This document shows, in pieces, positions 36,601-49,300 of a DNA stretch of 64,000 nt; the stretch's first letter is position 1; each line of letters begins with the position of its first letter. Source of the stretch: Tomocerus qinae (taxonomy: Eukaryota; Arthropoda; Collembola; Entomobryomorpha; Tomoceridae); the NCBI GenBank assembly GCA_020055645.1, contig CM034546.1, forward strand, positions 2,976,001 to 3,040,000. Direction: 5' to 3'. The translations under genes were made by a program, and so were the position numbers. The notes below the pieces were generated by a model. That model saw only the letters and a program-made list of their open reading frames with translations, ran no database searches and was not told where the DNA came from.

Positions 36601-37041
36601 ACGGCATTTACGGCACATTCGATAATCTGGTATTAAATTTTTACATGAGAAATGTATTTAGAACTCCGTTTCGGGAGGACCTAGACGTCATATAGACTAA
36701 TCGAAAAATTTTGGCTTTTTTTGCGAAAATGAGTCAATTCTTTCCTTGAAATAAAATTCTCCTATATTTTGCTCATAATTTTTTTGTTCCTAAATATTTA
36801 CTAAAAAATCAACAAATGTTTACTTAATTATAAAAGAAGGGTGTACGCACATCCCATTCACGAACATTTCTCCTAAATGTCTCACAGTTCAATTATAAAG
36901 GAGTGAGGAAAACCGTTGTATATCTAACAACATGGCCGCCGCAGTGAAATCGAATGTTTATGATGATTATGTAATATTATGTAATGATAATCTAATATTT
37001 GACATTTAATGGTACGCAATGATATGGTATAAATTGTGCAG

Positions 37042-38842
37042 GAAACAGGAAATTTGCTTGGATTACTGCTGCGGTGGACGAAGAAACTGCGTTACAATCA
37101 ATAGTTCTGGCAAAGTCACTCTCTAGGGTGGTCACCGTAGCCGTAACTGTTATTTTAGTGTCGAAAGATGTTCCTGAAGATTTAGGGTAAGTCATTTCTA
37201 TGCACAACGGTAGATTAATTACATTATATTATTTTCTGCAAAATATTATTTTACAGTGCGTGGCGCGAGTTTCTGGCCATTGGAATTACCATAATGACCA
37301 CGTGCCAGAGGGTAGGTTAGGCTAGATTATGGTATATTAGCATGAAGGTATGAAAAAGGTTGCCTTTTTTCTAGCAAAACGGCACCTTTTTGCCTTTTTC
37401 TTATGACATTCGCTACATATGACGCTGAATTCAACATAAATTTGTGATAGTTACAAACCTCCTTTTCACATGACACAACAATATTGCCATTTTCTATGGC
37501 TTTTATGGTAGATTGATATTGTGTTTAAATGCACGAAACTGTAAATACAAAGATACCTATAATGGTAATGGAAAAGTAGACCATTAAACACAAATTTCGA
37601 TGGACCTAACCTAACCAAATGAAAAGATTAACTTGGATAAGGTCATGCCAATGCCACATACTCTGGAGTCGCCTTACTTGTACTACTGTTTCATATATCT
37701 TGTGCGCTAACTAAAGTTTCATATATCTTGTAATAAAAGTCATTAATCACTAGTGGTTTTCATCTTTACAATCACAATTGCTTTTTTTCTTTAGGAAATT
37801 TCTGACAAAGGTTTTTAATGATGTCATATCAATTGATCTGGGATCAAGCAAATCAAGGCTTCATAAAATGGAACTTCTTATTACGCACGCTTGGAATGTT
37901 GGAAGTTATACGAAATGCGTCTTTCTGTCCCCAAATAAAATGGTAAATAGTGATTATAATAAAAATAAATTCTTAGTAGTAAAGGTTTCTTAGTATTTTC
38001 ATTATTATTTTCATTTCACGTCAATGTAACAGATTGTGAGAAACTGCGATGAGCTATTTGACACACAAGACGAGTTTATGGCAGCTACTATGAATGGAAA
38101 AACTGGAAAACAGATTGATGTGTCGGTTATGTGTATGAAACCAGGATTTAATGATTTTATGGCTATCAACAAGTTGGCAGTGTCTGGGCAATACATTTTC
38201 CGTAAGTTTAATCATTTACATTTTACAAAATCATCTATTCAAAGCTTAATCACAATTACCAAAATTTAGTGCATGCATCAAGCATCATTACCAATTATTA
38301 GTTGTTGTTTTCTGCTAAATTATTTCCTGCTTTTAAGCAGTTTAAAGCAGTAAATAAATTATATGTAGTTGACTGGGAGGGATAGGAGACTGGGATGGAT
38401 ATAATATATAGCTCTCTCAGACTAGACTGAGAGGAATGCATTTGGTTATACTTTACTCACATCATAATTACTAAACCGTAATATTTAGAAAGATGATTCT
38501 AGCAACATTGATTAAAACGAGTATAAATAGCCTAGATTTGAAATATCATTAAGATCTTAAGGAAAAATTTTGGAGGGATTAAAGTCTGCCAGTGTGACTA
38601 AGTATTACTATTTTAACAGTGAAATTCTTCTAAATAACGCTTGTTAATTTCGAAATCGACTGATCTATATAATATATGTGAAAATTAATGATATTTGTTT
38701 GAATCTTCTATTACTAATATTATTCGATCACTTTGCAGTGTCAGATATTTTGGGTGCGTACATCGTCGATGCCAAAAAGGGGGAACTGAGCCATGGTTAC
38801 AATTTCGATGTGCAAAACATGTCTTTAAACAATATCAAGTAA
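37042..38842 (+). CDS. Glycogenin-like GT8 protein, 5' end unresolved, metal site lost
   Basis: Exons: about 37042 (or 37049)-37186, 37795-37942, 38033-38201 and 38739-38842. They join in frame into a product that resembles glycogenin in order. FAWITAAVDEETALQSIVLA is the GT-A start. KVFNDVISIDL matches the usual KVFDEVI stretch. SYTKCVFLSPNKM, then IVRNCDELFD, stands where glycogenins have YSKCVFLDADTLV and the DELF motif. Glycogenin primes glycogen from UDP-glucose through the Mn-binding DxD; here DAD is replaced by SPN, so normal catalysis is unlikely. A plausible first exon, MAAAVKSNVYDDY (36932-36970), does not join in phase. The frame stops at TAA 38840-38842, but a GTAAAT donor overlaps, so further exons are possible. 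It may be a divergent non-catalytic protein or a decaying gene. Confidence 0.55.
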
Positions 38843-39926
38843 ATTTTTGTTATACATAGACTAAATATTGTATAATATTTATATACTCTATACATCCGAA
38901 TCGTAAGTCATTTATTTTAAGTAAATATGAAATCAAAGCCCTTAAAAAAGTCCTAAAAAGACAATATTTGAGTAGCATCTTAACAGCATGTATTTAGGAC
39001 TACTTATTTAACTAATAAATGTTATGAAATGTTGTTTAGCTCAGTGATAAACATCAAAATACTATCAGGTTGTGGAACAACTGGAGGAAATCATCATGTT
39101 TCCTTACCGGAAATATTCCAGGTAATGTTTTGAAAATGGGTTATGATCAAAATATTTTTACTTTTATGCACGAGGTCAAAAGCCGGCTACCTAAAATGGA
39201 AAACCAGGTCGGTTCAAGCCGATTTATAAGACCGAATAAGTCCCAACCAAGGCGAAATATAGGTTTGTCAATGTTAACTTTTGTCCGGCCCTTAATGGTT
39301 TTTCTATATTTGTTTATTGACAGATATTATTTGATATCTGCCACAAAAATTTGTGGCACAGTGGGAAAAGAAGGAATGTGTAATTGGGTAGCTCATAGTC
39401 ATAGGAGAAAATAATTTTCAGGAAAAAATTCATTTTTGCCCCTGTCAGGGATAGGAGTACCACAATCCGAATAATTTCTAGCAAGAGAACCAATAAACAG
39501 AGTTGGATGAAACTTTAAAAATTATATCCCTACTCTACAGAAGATTACCTAGCCAGTAACGTAACGTGAGGAAACATTTCACTTTACCTTTGACGACTTT
39601 CCACATTTCAAGTGTTGTGATTTAAATATTGTTACAGCGATTCTCAGTCTAGTGCACAGAGTTTTAGCCGGCCAAAAGTATATTTGCCCACCCACCCTGG
39701 CAAAGGGTGCAGTGGGAAAAGGGGCCAAACGGGAAAAGTACCTAAAATTCAATTTCCACAATTTTTACATCCTTTAGTGTATCTTTTATCCCCATTTTGA
39801 CTTTTGCTCACTGTCCACTTTTGCCCCGTACTCACTACCCACCGTCCAGTTGAACTCTGCTAGTGCCCTTATAAATGAAAAATTTAACTGCAATCCGCAT
39901 AAAACAGTTTATAATTTATATTAATT
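38843..39926. other. Spacer between GT8-like gene and PKS
   Basis: No convincing gene. The 114-residue frame at 39070-39414 could begin as an extra exon of the GT8-like gene (acceptor CAG before 39069), but it shows no family resemblance. GGGAAAAG-type purine runs occur near 39360-39740. Confidence 0.35.
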
Positions 39927-40030
39927 ATATATGAGGGGCTGTATATAAGAACCTGGTATCTCCTTACTAAAATTTTGAAAGTAAGGTCAATTTGAGATAC
40001 CAGCTTCTTATACACTGCCCCTCATATATT
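39927..40030. repeat. Foldback sequence upstream of the PKS gene
   Basis: About 45-nt arms: TATATGAGGGGCTGTATATA with AGAACCTGGTATCTCCTTAC on the left, and their near-complement (GAGATACCAGC, TTCTTATACA, TGCCCCTCATATA) on the right. The whole 104 nt would fold as one hairpin with a loop of about 10 nt. It ends 366 bp before the chosen PKS start. It could be a small MITE or a hairpin RNA. Confidence 0.65.
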
Positions 40031-40183
40031 TATATTACAATAGGAAAATAAGAATAATTTTATTGCTAGTTTTCAATTGCTATTGTTTCAAATGTATGAG
40101 ACCGTAAATTTCCCAGAAAATTAACTTGCCGTTTCCATTTAAAAAACCTAAAACAAGCATCAGCGGTATTGAAATTAGACGCA

Positions 40184-40197
40184 CTTATATTTAAAGG
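40184..40197 (+). promoter_or_regulatory. Possible TATA-like element of the PKS gene
   Basis: CTTATATTTAAAGG lies about 205 bp upstream of the preferred ATG. AAACATTGCTAATTACTAAT followed by TTTGAACAG (to 40338) looks like a branch point and acceptor of a 5'-leader intron. Weak evidence. Confidence 0.25.
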
Positions 40198-40395
40198 TTT
40201 AAAATAATGTGTACCTTGTTACTGTCATTATCTCTTGGCAAATATCATTGTTTAAATGTGGGTATAGTTAATAGAAACCTAACACTAGCCAGATGGAAAA
40301 CATTGCTAATTACTAATATATTCCATAACTTTGAACAGGAATCATACACGTTTTGGCATACGTTATGGAAAGAAACAGAAATCGAATTGAAGATA

Positions 40396-43300
40396 ATGGC
40401 ATCTGGAAAAGAATTAAAACAAGATTTTGTGGACAAAAACGTCTCAAGTATAGAGAAAACTGACCACTATAAACACGCCATTGCTATTGTTGGTCATAGT
40501 TGCCGATTTCCTGGAGCAAACAGCATTGACGAGTTTTGGGAATTAATAAAAAACGGAGGCGATGGAATTCGTTCCGTTCCGGTTGAAAGGCTTTCCGAAA
40601 GTCAACTCAACGATGCTAGATATACAGAATCCAAGGCTGGATTTTTGAAATGTCCCATTTCAGAATTTGATGCCAAATTTTTTGGGATCAGTCCTCGAGA
40701 GGCGGCCTTCATGGATCCACAGCAAAGGCTTCTGGCTGAAGTGGCGTGGGAAGCGTTGGAAAATGCTGCAATCGATCCACATTCTTTGAAAGGCAGTAAC
40801 ACGGGAGTATTTACTGGAATTTGGACACAAGACTACGAACGATTGATTGCCGAAAACTCAACTGCACAAGATTTCCACCATGTGATCCTTGGAAACGCTT
40901 TTTCTGCAACATCCGCGAGAGTTTCTTACTTCTTGGGTCTCAATGGACCGAATGTGGCTACAGAGAGCGGCTGTTCCTCTTCGATGGTGGCTCTTCACCT
41001 GGCTTGCGACAGTCTCAGGAAAAGGGAAACCAATTTGGGTTTAGTGTTGGGGGCTAACCTTATTATTATTCCACTACCACTCAGCGAAATTTCAATTTTG
41101 GCCAAAGATGGTCACTGCAAAACGTTCGATGAATCGGCGGATGGTTTTGGCAGAGCAGAAGGAGTGGCCACAATTGTGTTGAAAAGATTGCCAGATGCAA
41201 TTAAAAATGGTGACAGGATTATGGGCATTATTAGAGGGACAGCATTGAGTAACGAAGGAACATCTTCCAATTTCGGAACTCCGAGTAAACTTTGTCAGCA
41301 AATTGCTATAAATGATGCTTTGAATAATGCACGAGTCAAGCCAGGAGATGTTGATTATGTAGAGGCACATGGAACTGGAACCCCCATTGGGGATCCCATT
41401 GAATTCGCTGCAATTTCAGCCGGCTACACTGGAGAAAGGGAAAAACCACTTTTAATTGGTTCGGTGAAAACAAATACAGGCCACACTGAATCATCAGCTG
41501 GGTTAGCTGGACTAATTAAGGTTATTCTGGCGATGGAGCATGAAGAGATTCCTCCGCATAGAAATTTCACTAAACTAAATCCAAGTATTGACTTGGACGT
41601 TGTTCCAGCTGTTATTCCTCTTGAACTAACTCCCTGGAGCCGAAATTCTGAAAGACCCCGAATTGCGGGAGTGAGTTCATTTGGAATAAGTGGGACTAAC
41701 GTTCATGTTGTTGTAGAGGAGCCTCCGTGTGATAATAAAACACGTCCTCTGGAACTACATGGTCTAGAGTCTGACAAATCTCATCATATTCTAACGCTTT
41801 CTGCAAAATCAGAAAATGCTCTCAAAGATTTGACCAGTCTTTATGCCAAGTATTTGAAAAACCACCCAGACGTTAGTGTAAGTGACCTCACTCACACCTG
41901 CAATACTGGGCGGGCACATCACAAGCACCGTTTGGCGGTTATTGGGAAATCTGTGGCTGATTTTCAGAAGGCTTTAGATAGCGATGTGCAAATTCCACCA
42001 GCACTTCATATTAAACCAAAAGTAGCTTTTCTATTTACAGGACAAGGTTCTCAGTATTATGGAATGGCGAAATCTTTATTCCAGTCGAGTTTCGTTTTTC
42101 GTCAAGCTTTTAGTGAATGCCAAAATCTTGTTTATGATTGCAATGGCATTTCCTTACAAAATGCATTATGGGTTGATGCAGATAGTAATTTACTGGACCA
42201 AACAATCTGTAGCCAGCTATCTATTTTTGCTGTAGAGTACGGTCTTTTGAAAATGTGGGAAAGTGTAGGAATTATTCCAGATATTGTTCTAGGACACAGT
42301 GTCGGTGAATATGCAGCTGCCGTTGCTGCGGGAATAATTAATTTGAAAGACGCCATAACCTTGCTAGCTGAAAGGAGTAGATTAATCCAAAGTCTCCCAC
42401 CAGGTGGAATGATAGCCATTCGTTCATCAAATGAGAACGTGTTCAAATTAATTTCAGCATTTTTAAATGTAAATTTTGAAATGTGGTTAGACGTTGCTGT
42501 TATTAATTCACAGGAAGAAACAGTTGTAGCTGGAAGCACAAATTCAATTGAAGCTTTCAAAATGTTTTGTGAAAATAATGAGGTTAAATTTCAAGTGTTG
42601 GCAGCTTCACATGCCTTCCATTCAAGGGAAATGGAGAAAATAGCAAAGAAGTTTGGGGAATTTTCAAGCAAAATGTCTTACATGTCTCCAAAATGTCTTT
42701 ATGTTTCAGGAACTACAGGAAACATTATTTCTAGTAATGAGATGGAGGATGGAAGTTATTGGGTGAGACATGCAAGAGAATCGGTTAATTTCCAAAAGGG
42801 AATTTGTACCTTAGGAGACTTCGGAAGTAATGTTTTTGTAGAAATTGGGGCACATCCCGTATTGCTAGCTTTGGGTATGTCCAACTTGAAAGATTCAGAC
42901 AGTCGTCTTTGGTTACCATCTTTAAGAAAGAACAAAGACGACTGGGAAACGATTCTTAATAGCATCGGGACATTGTATGCAAACGGAATGAATATAAATT
43001 GGAAATCAATAGACAATTGCTGTGCCTTAAAAAAGTTGCAATTACCAACGTATCCATTTCAGAGACAAAGATATTGGACTGAAACACCTTCTGATTGTAG
43101 TGAGAAGATAATTCATCCTCTCCTTGGAAGAAAAATAGTCCTGGCTGATCTAGCCGATCATGTATACGAGCATAAATGGAACCTAAACGATCTTCAATAT
43201 GTTAAAGATCATCAAGTAGCTCATGTAATCGTTTTACCGGGTGCTGGATTTTTAGAGATAATTTTAGCTGCTGGGAAGAATATTTTTCAAAAAAATATAG

Positions 43301-46300
43301 AAGACGATTTGGGTGTATTGACAGTTCAAGACTTTGTTGTGGAGGCGCCCCTGGAGTTGGAGGAAGGGATTAAATACAAAACTCAGGTTGTTGCTTCTCC
43401 TGTGGAGAATAAGAAAAATACGTATCATGTTAAAGTTCATGTATTTAAAAACTTAAATGGATATAACGACGAAAAAGGATGGAAACGATATTCTAGTGCT
43501 TATGTGTCTCTTACAGAGTCTTCAAATTTGCCGATTCAGAACAGTGTCGGGGAAGGGGAAATTATTTCCGGACAGGATAAAGAAGATCCTAAAATTAGTT
43601 ATTTCATTGAAGAAATAGACACAATTAAAAATCGTTGTCAAACAGAACTAGATTCAAAGGAATTCTACAAGTTAGCTCCAGAAATTGGAATATATTTTGG
43701 TGACAATTTCCAAAGCATCGACTCAGTTTCCGTAGGAGATAACGAGGCTGTGGGTTTGATTCCAACCGTAACTAAAGCAGGAAATGTTGCTGATTACATT
43801 TATCATCCAATTATTCTGGATGCAATGATACAGCTATTCGGTTTAAGTATGGGAAGGGAGAACATAGATTTATATTTGCCAATTGGCGTTGAACAAGTAA
43901 TTCTGGTGAACGATTCAGTTGTAGAAGATTTGTTCGCCCATGCGAAGTGGTCGGGTGAAAATTCAGTGGGGACTGTAGCCCTCTACAGTAAGAAAAATGT
44001 TCTTCTTGTTCTGATGGTGGGTGTTCGATTAATGAAGACGTCAGTCAGTTCGTTTCTGAATGTGGTTAATGCCCAGAAGAATATGTTACCTGGAATGTAC
44101 CAGACAGTTTTTAGACAAAGAATAGGACCTGTGCAGGCCCGAGTTGATGTGAGTAAAATAATCGACGCAGAAAATGTAATTATTCCATTTTTTGAATGCA
44201 TGGAGCAGCATGAGCATTTGTATTCAGTGGAAGTTCATCAGAAATCTGATGAGGGAGTTAGACTGAACATAATCAAAATATTGATACAAAATGGATTTAC
44301 ACCTAAGGTAGGAGTTGTTTATTGGATGGAAGAGTTGTTCCAGAATTATGTTATAAAAGGGTCACATCGATGGTTCGTTAAACGATTTTTCGAAATTTTA
44401 TGCCAAGATGGCTACGGTATCGAAATTGACAGTGGATCTGGATTTATGGATGGGTGGAAGTGTACTAAAGAGTTTCCAACAATTGAAGAAATTGATAAAA
44501 TTCAGGAAGAGATTAATGAATTTATTTATGTAAAAGACGCTCCTGAAGGTCGAACTGTTGTATCTCATATACTGCAAAAAAGTTACAGTCATATATGGGA
44601 CGTTTTACTTGGAAAAAAGACAGCTGTATCAGCTTTGTTTGAAAGTGATTTCAATCTATTGGACATATACACAAAGAGCAATGAATGTGTTCTTGCTAAT
44701 TTACGTCTGGCAAAGTATCTTGGGTTAGCTCTCCAAAGGTTTAAATCGGATCCAAAAAAAGAGGATTCTATTGTTCGGATTATTGAAATAGGAGCTGGCA
44801 GTGGGGCTACGACAAAGGAAATTGTGACCATTTTACAAAAAGAAGAAATTCCCTTTCGTTACACATTCACCGATATTTCTCCTCATTTTTTTGAAGGAGC
44901 CAAAGAACAATTTTCAGCCATCAACGGAATTGATTACAAAGTTTTAGACATTGAAAAAGATCCAACTTCACAAGAATTTTGTTTACATCATTATGATATT
45001 GTTGTTGCATCTAATGTGTTACATACTGGTAAGACTTTAAAGACTTCTTTGATTAATGCACGTAAGCTGATCCGAACTAATGGTATTTTAGTATTGGAAG
45101 AAATTACCAGACCTAGTAGAGCGTTAGATACAATATATGGCATTTTAGACGGATATTGGAGTTTTACCGATTACGACATACGACCTCGTCACATAATGAC
45201 AACAGTTGAAATATGGAATAAATTGATGATCGAAACTGGATTCACCAAGGCGGTTAATTTATCCGGTAAAGATGAGTTTATAAGTTGTTTGACCTCTCGG
45301 GCAGTAGACTTGGAAACCATTCAAACTATCAGTTTAAATAATAAAAATGACGTGTCAACGGTTGTTAAAAAGACTGCTTGGATTATTTTTGGTGAAATTG
45401 ATAATTTATCAGAACGGATTAAAGAAAAATTGGCACAAATTTGTGATGAGGTAATTATAGTTAACAGTGGAGGGACAGAGTTAGAAAACGAGGGCCAACG
45501 TGTTTATTATCACGATGTAACTAACGATAGTTCTGTAACGAAAATTGCAACGACCTTAAATGAAAAATATGTTGTTAAAGGTATAATATATTCGGCAACC
45601 ATGATAAACTGCGATAATAAGGAAATGGCGTACAGATCATTTTTAAACGTTGGCAAATTCATCTCAGAGGCCGCTAATAACAATTTTCAATTACTTGTAG
45701 TCACAAGAGGAGTATATTACATTCAAAATCAAAAGGACCTTACTCCCTGTAATGCGGCCATTTTGGGTATGTCTAAAAGCCTCGTGAATGAAGTTTCTAG
45801 TATACAGGGCAAAATGGTAGATTTGGACCCCGATGAATGCGATTTTACAATTGAAAGCCAACAAATATTTTTTGAGTTGTTTGATAGAAAGGAGCCTTTA
45901 GTTTGCTATAGGAGTAAAAAGAGGTTTGTATCCAGACTTGTATCGCTACCGCGTACATTGGCACCACTTACACTTCCACAAGGACGATATACAATTGAAA
46001 TTCCTAAATCCAAAAAAATTAATGATGTCAGTTTTACTTCAATGGAAAAAATCCCTCTTGGTCCTAAAGATATTGAAGTCGTAGTTAAAGCTGTCGCATT
46101 AAATTTCAGAGATATTTTTGTCATTATTAAGCCGGATATGTTTGCTTCATTGAAGGAGACAATTGGATCAGACTTTTCAGGAATTGTTTCCAAAGTTGGA
46201 TCACAAGTTACTAAGTTTAATTTAGGCGATGAAGTTTATGGAGTCTCACTAAGCAGCAGTGTAGCCAGTCATGCTATAACTCATGAGGACATAGTTATAC

Positions 46301-49300
46301 ATAAACCAAAAGAAATGACTTTCACAGAAGCAGCAACTCTTCCTTCAGTTTTAATGACTGCCTTTTATTGCATGGTGACTGTGGCTGATTTGCAAAAAGG
46401 CGAAACTATTTTAATTCACGTTGCTTCAGGTGGGGTTGGATTAATTGCCATTCAGATAGCCAAAAATATCGGGGCTGAAATAATTGCCACTGCTGGATCT
46501 CATAGAAAGCGGAATTATCTTCGCACTTTAGGCATTGAGCATGTATTCCATTCCCGAGATTTGACTTTTGGAGATGAAATATCTAGAGTGACGAATGGAC
46601 GAGGTGTAGACATGGTTCTCAATTCTCTGACTGGACACGGATTCAAAGAAACAACTCTCAAGGCTTGTGCACTAAATGCACGTTTTGTGGAGATTGGAAA
46701 AGTAAATATCTGGAAACCAGAAGAAGTTTCGGAATTACGACCCGATGTCCAATACACTATTGTTGACTTAGAGAAATCAACAACAACAGAAATGGGAAAG
46801 TTGATTGATGAAATGAAAAGTCAAAGCAAAGAAGATTACAAAGCATTACCTTATTCCAGATATGACGTGGTTAATATCAGGGATGCACTGAATTATTTTT
46901 TGAAAGCCAACCACATCGGAAAAATTGTGGTGACTATGCCAGATATGATCGAAACTGGGAATCAAATCCTCAGAAAAGATGTAATATTTAATCCAAATGC
47001 TACTTACTTAATTACAGGTGGGTTAGGTGGAATTGGGCTGGAGGTAGCAAAATGGATGACAGAATCAGGTTGCAAATGTCTAGTTCTAGTTGGCAGATCA
47101 GCACCGAATGAAGCGGTTTTACAAGTGTTGTCCAATTTAAGAGCGAAGGGATGCAAAATATTTTCATTCCAAGTCGACGTTGGTAATTGGGACCAATGTA
47201 ATTCCCTATTCGAAACGATCTCCTCTTCTGTTCTTCGTCTTCCTCCTCTAAGAGGCGTGATTCATTCTGCTGGTGTCATCTCTGATGCAATCTTCATGAA
47301 TCAAACGTGGGAAAGATACGAAGCTGTTTTCAATGCTAAAATTGCAGGGTGTCTCAATTTACACAAATTAACAAAATATTTGCACTTAGAACACTTTGTT
47401 CTATTTTCTTCTATGGCAGGTCTTTTTGGCCCAATGGCACAAAGTAACCACGCTGCCGCAAACGCTTTCCTGGATTCATTTGCTCACTATCGCCACTCTA
47501 TTGGCCTTCCAGCTCAAACGATAAATTGGGGAGGGTGGGCAGAGATAGGCGCGGCTTCTAACACAGTTTATGGAAATGAAGGCGCTTTAGGGGTAAAGCC
47601 GTTCACTCCTAATCAGGGCATCGCATCTCTAAAATTTATTATGAGTAGACCAGACTTACTCCAAGTAGGAGTGATTCAAATAGATTTTTCTGAATTTAGT
47701 CAACACTTCGATTTGGGAAATTTGCTTTCAGAGTTGACGGAAAATGCAGATGCTAAAGAATCTTCTCTTACCTCTATTCAATCCGAAACATTTTGGAATG
47801 AAATTGGACCACTTTCTGTTGCCGAACGAACTACTTATATTAAAGCTAAACTGACTGCAATTATTAGAAAAACGTTGAAGCTGCCTGAATTGGAGGCGAT
47901 AGACGAATTTCAAACATTCCAGGAAATGGGATTAGATTCTCTAATGGCTGTGGAAATGAAAAACAAACTGCAGGGAATTGTAGGAAAGCGAATAACGTTA
48001 AATGTCTCAGCAATGATGGATCATCCAACTATAAATTCATTGGGTAAATTTTTGGCAGAGAAAACACTTGAAGCAGATTTGGAGAACGACGGTGCAGTCA
48101 AGAATGAAGTAGCTGAATTTGATGTCAAAGCTATGTATGAATTGGTTAAGCAGGACTTCATTCTCGTGGATAGCATTCAGGGTCGTAACGATTGCACAAC
48201 GCCATCAGAAGTAAAAACTGTTTTGCTAACAGGATCAACTGGACATCTGGGTGCATATATTTTAAGAGAGTTATCTAAGATTGGGAAATTAAATTGTATT
48301 TGTTTGATTAGAGGAAAGTCGGTTGAACATGCACGGAGGAAGTTGATTGCTAATTTGAAAAAATATGCAGTATTAGACGATATTAATTTAGACAATATTT
48401 CTATTATATTAGGTGACATTACAGACGAAAATTTGGGCTTTCCCATCGAAGAATATCATAGACTTTCATCGTTAATTGACATGGTTTTTCATCTGGCCGC
48501 AAAGGCAAATCATGTTGAGAAGTATTTAGTCGCCAAGGGACATTTGACAGATATTCGCTCAGTCAATGTGCTAGGAACAGTTAATATAATAAAATTTGCT
48601 GCCCGTTTTAAAACTAAGCGAATTGTATTTCCATCTTCCTTTACAGCAATTAACCGTCTCACAGATGATGGATTCATTTGCGAAGATTTCCCTGATAACG
48701 AAAATAATGCCGATGATCTTACATTGGGTTATTCGGTGACCAAATTTGTGTGTGAAAAATTACTTAGACAAGCAAATGAAAGAGGAATTCCTTGTACCGT
48801 AATTAGATATTCGAGTCTTTTGGGGCACAGCGAGACAGGACTTTTTGTGTCAAACACAAATTCGGCAGTCAATCAACTACTTTTATCCCTTCGATTTGGA
48901 ATGGTTGCGGACGTAGAAAGCTGCTGGTTTGGTATCCCCGTTGATACAGCCAGTAAGCTAACATTGGAATTAGTGTTCAATGATAAAGTCGAATCAGGAG
49001 TTTTCAATATCGTCCAACCTGTGCCTACATATGCTAAGGACATTATTGCAGTAGCCAAGCGGTTAGGTTTTAATTTGGAATTAGTAACTTTGAAAGAATA
49101 CGAAGAAAAAGTTAAAAAGGAAATAGAAACGAGTAGCTTTTTAGCTGTTCTCAAAGATAGTTATGGCGAAAATGGTGAATTTTCGTACACAGAGTTATCT
49201 AAAACTCATCCAAAAATGCGGCAATTTTTGGAGAAAGGAATAAACACCAATAGAATAAGTGAAAAGTGTAAAGAATTAATTCCAGACATCAATGACAGAA

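Noticed and set aside
37257-37311. Extra exon in the GT8-like gene (good splice signals)
   Set aside because: Joining the 37186 donor directly to 37795 gives continuous glycogenin-like sequence. Inserting this piece breaks the downstream frame.
40207-40395. In-frame upstream extension of the PKS by 63 residues
   Set aside because: The residues are unlike a PKS N-terminus, and a branch point plus TTTGAACAG acceptor lies inside. MASGKEL at 40396 is closer to where KS-first synthases usually begin.
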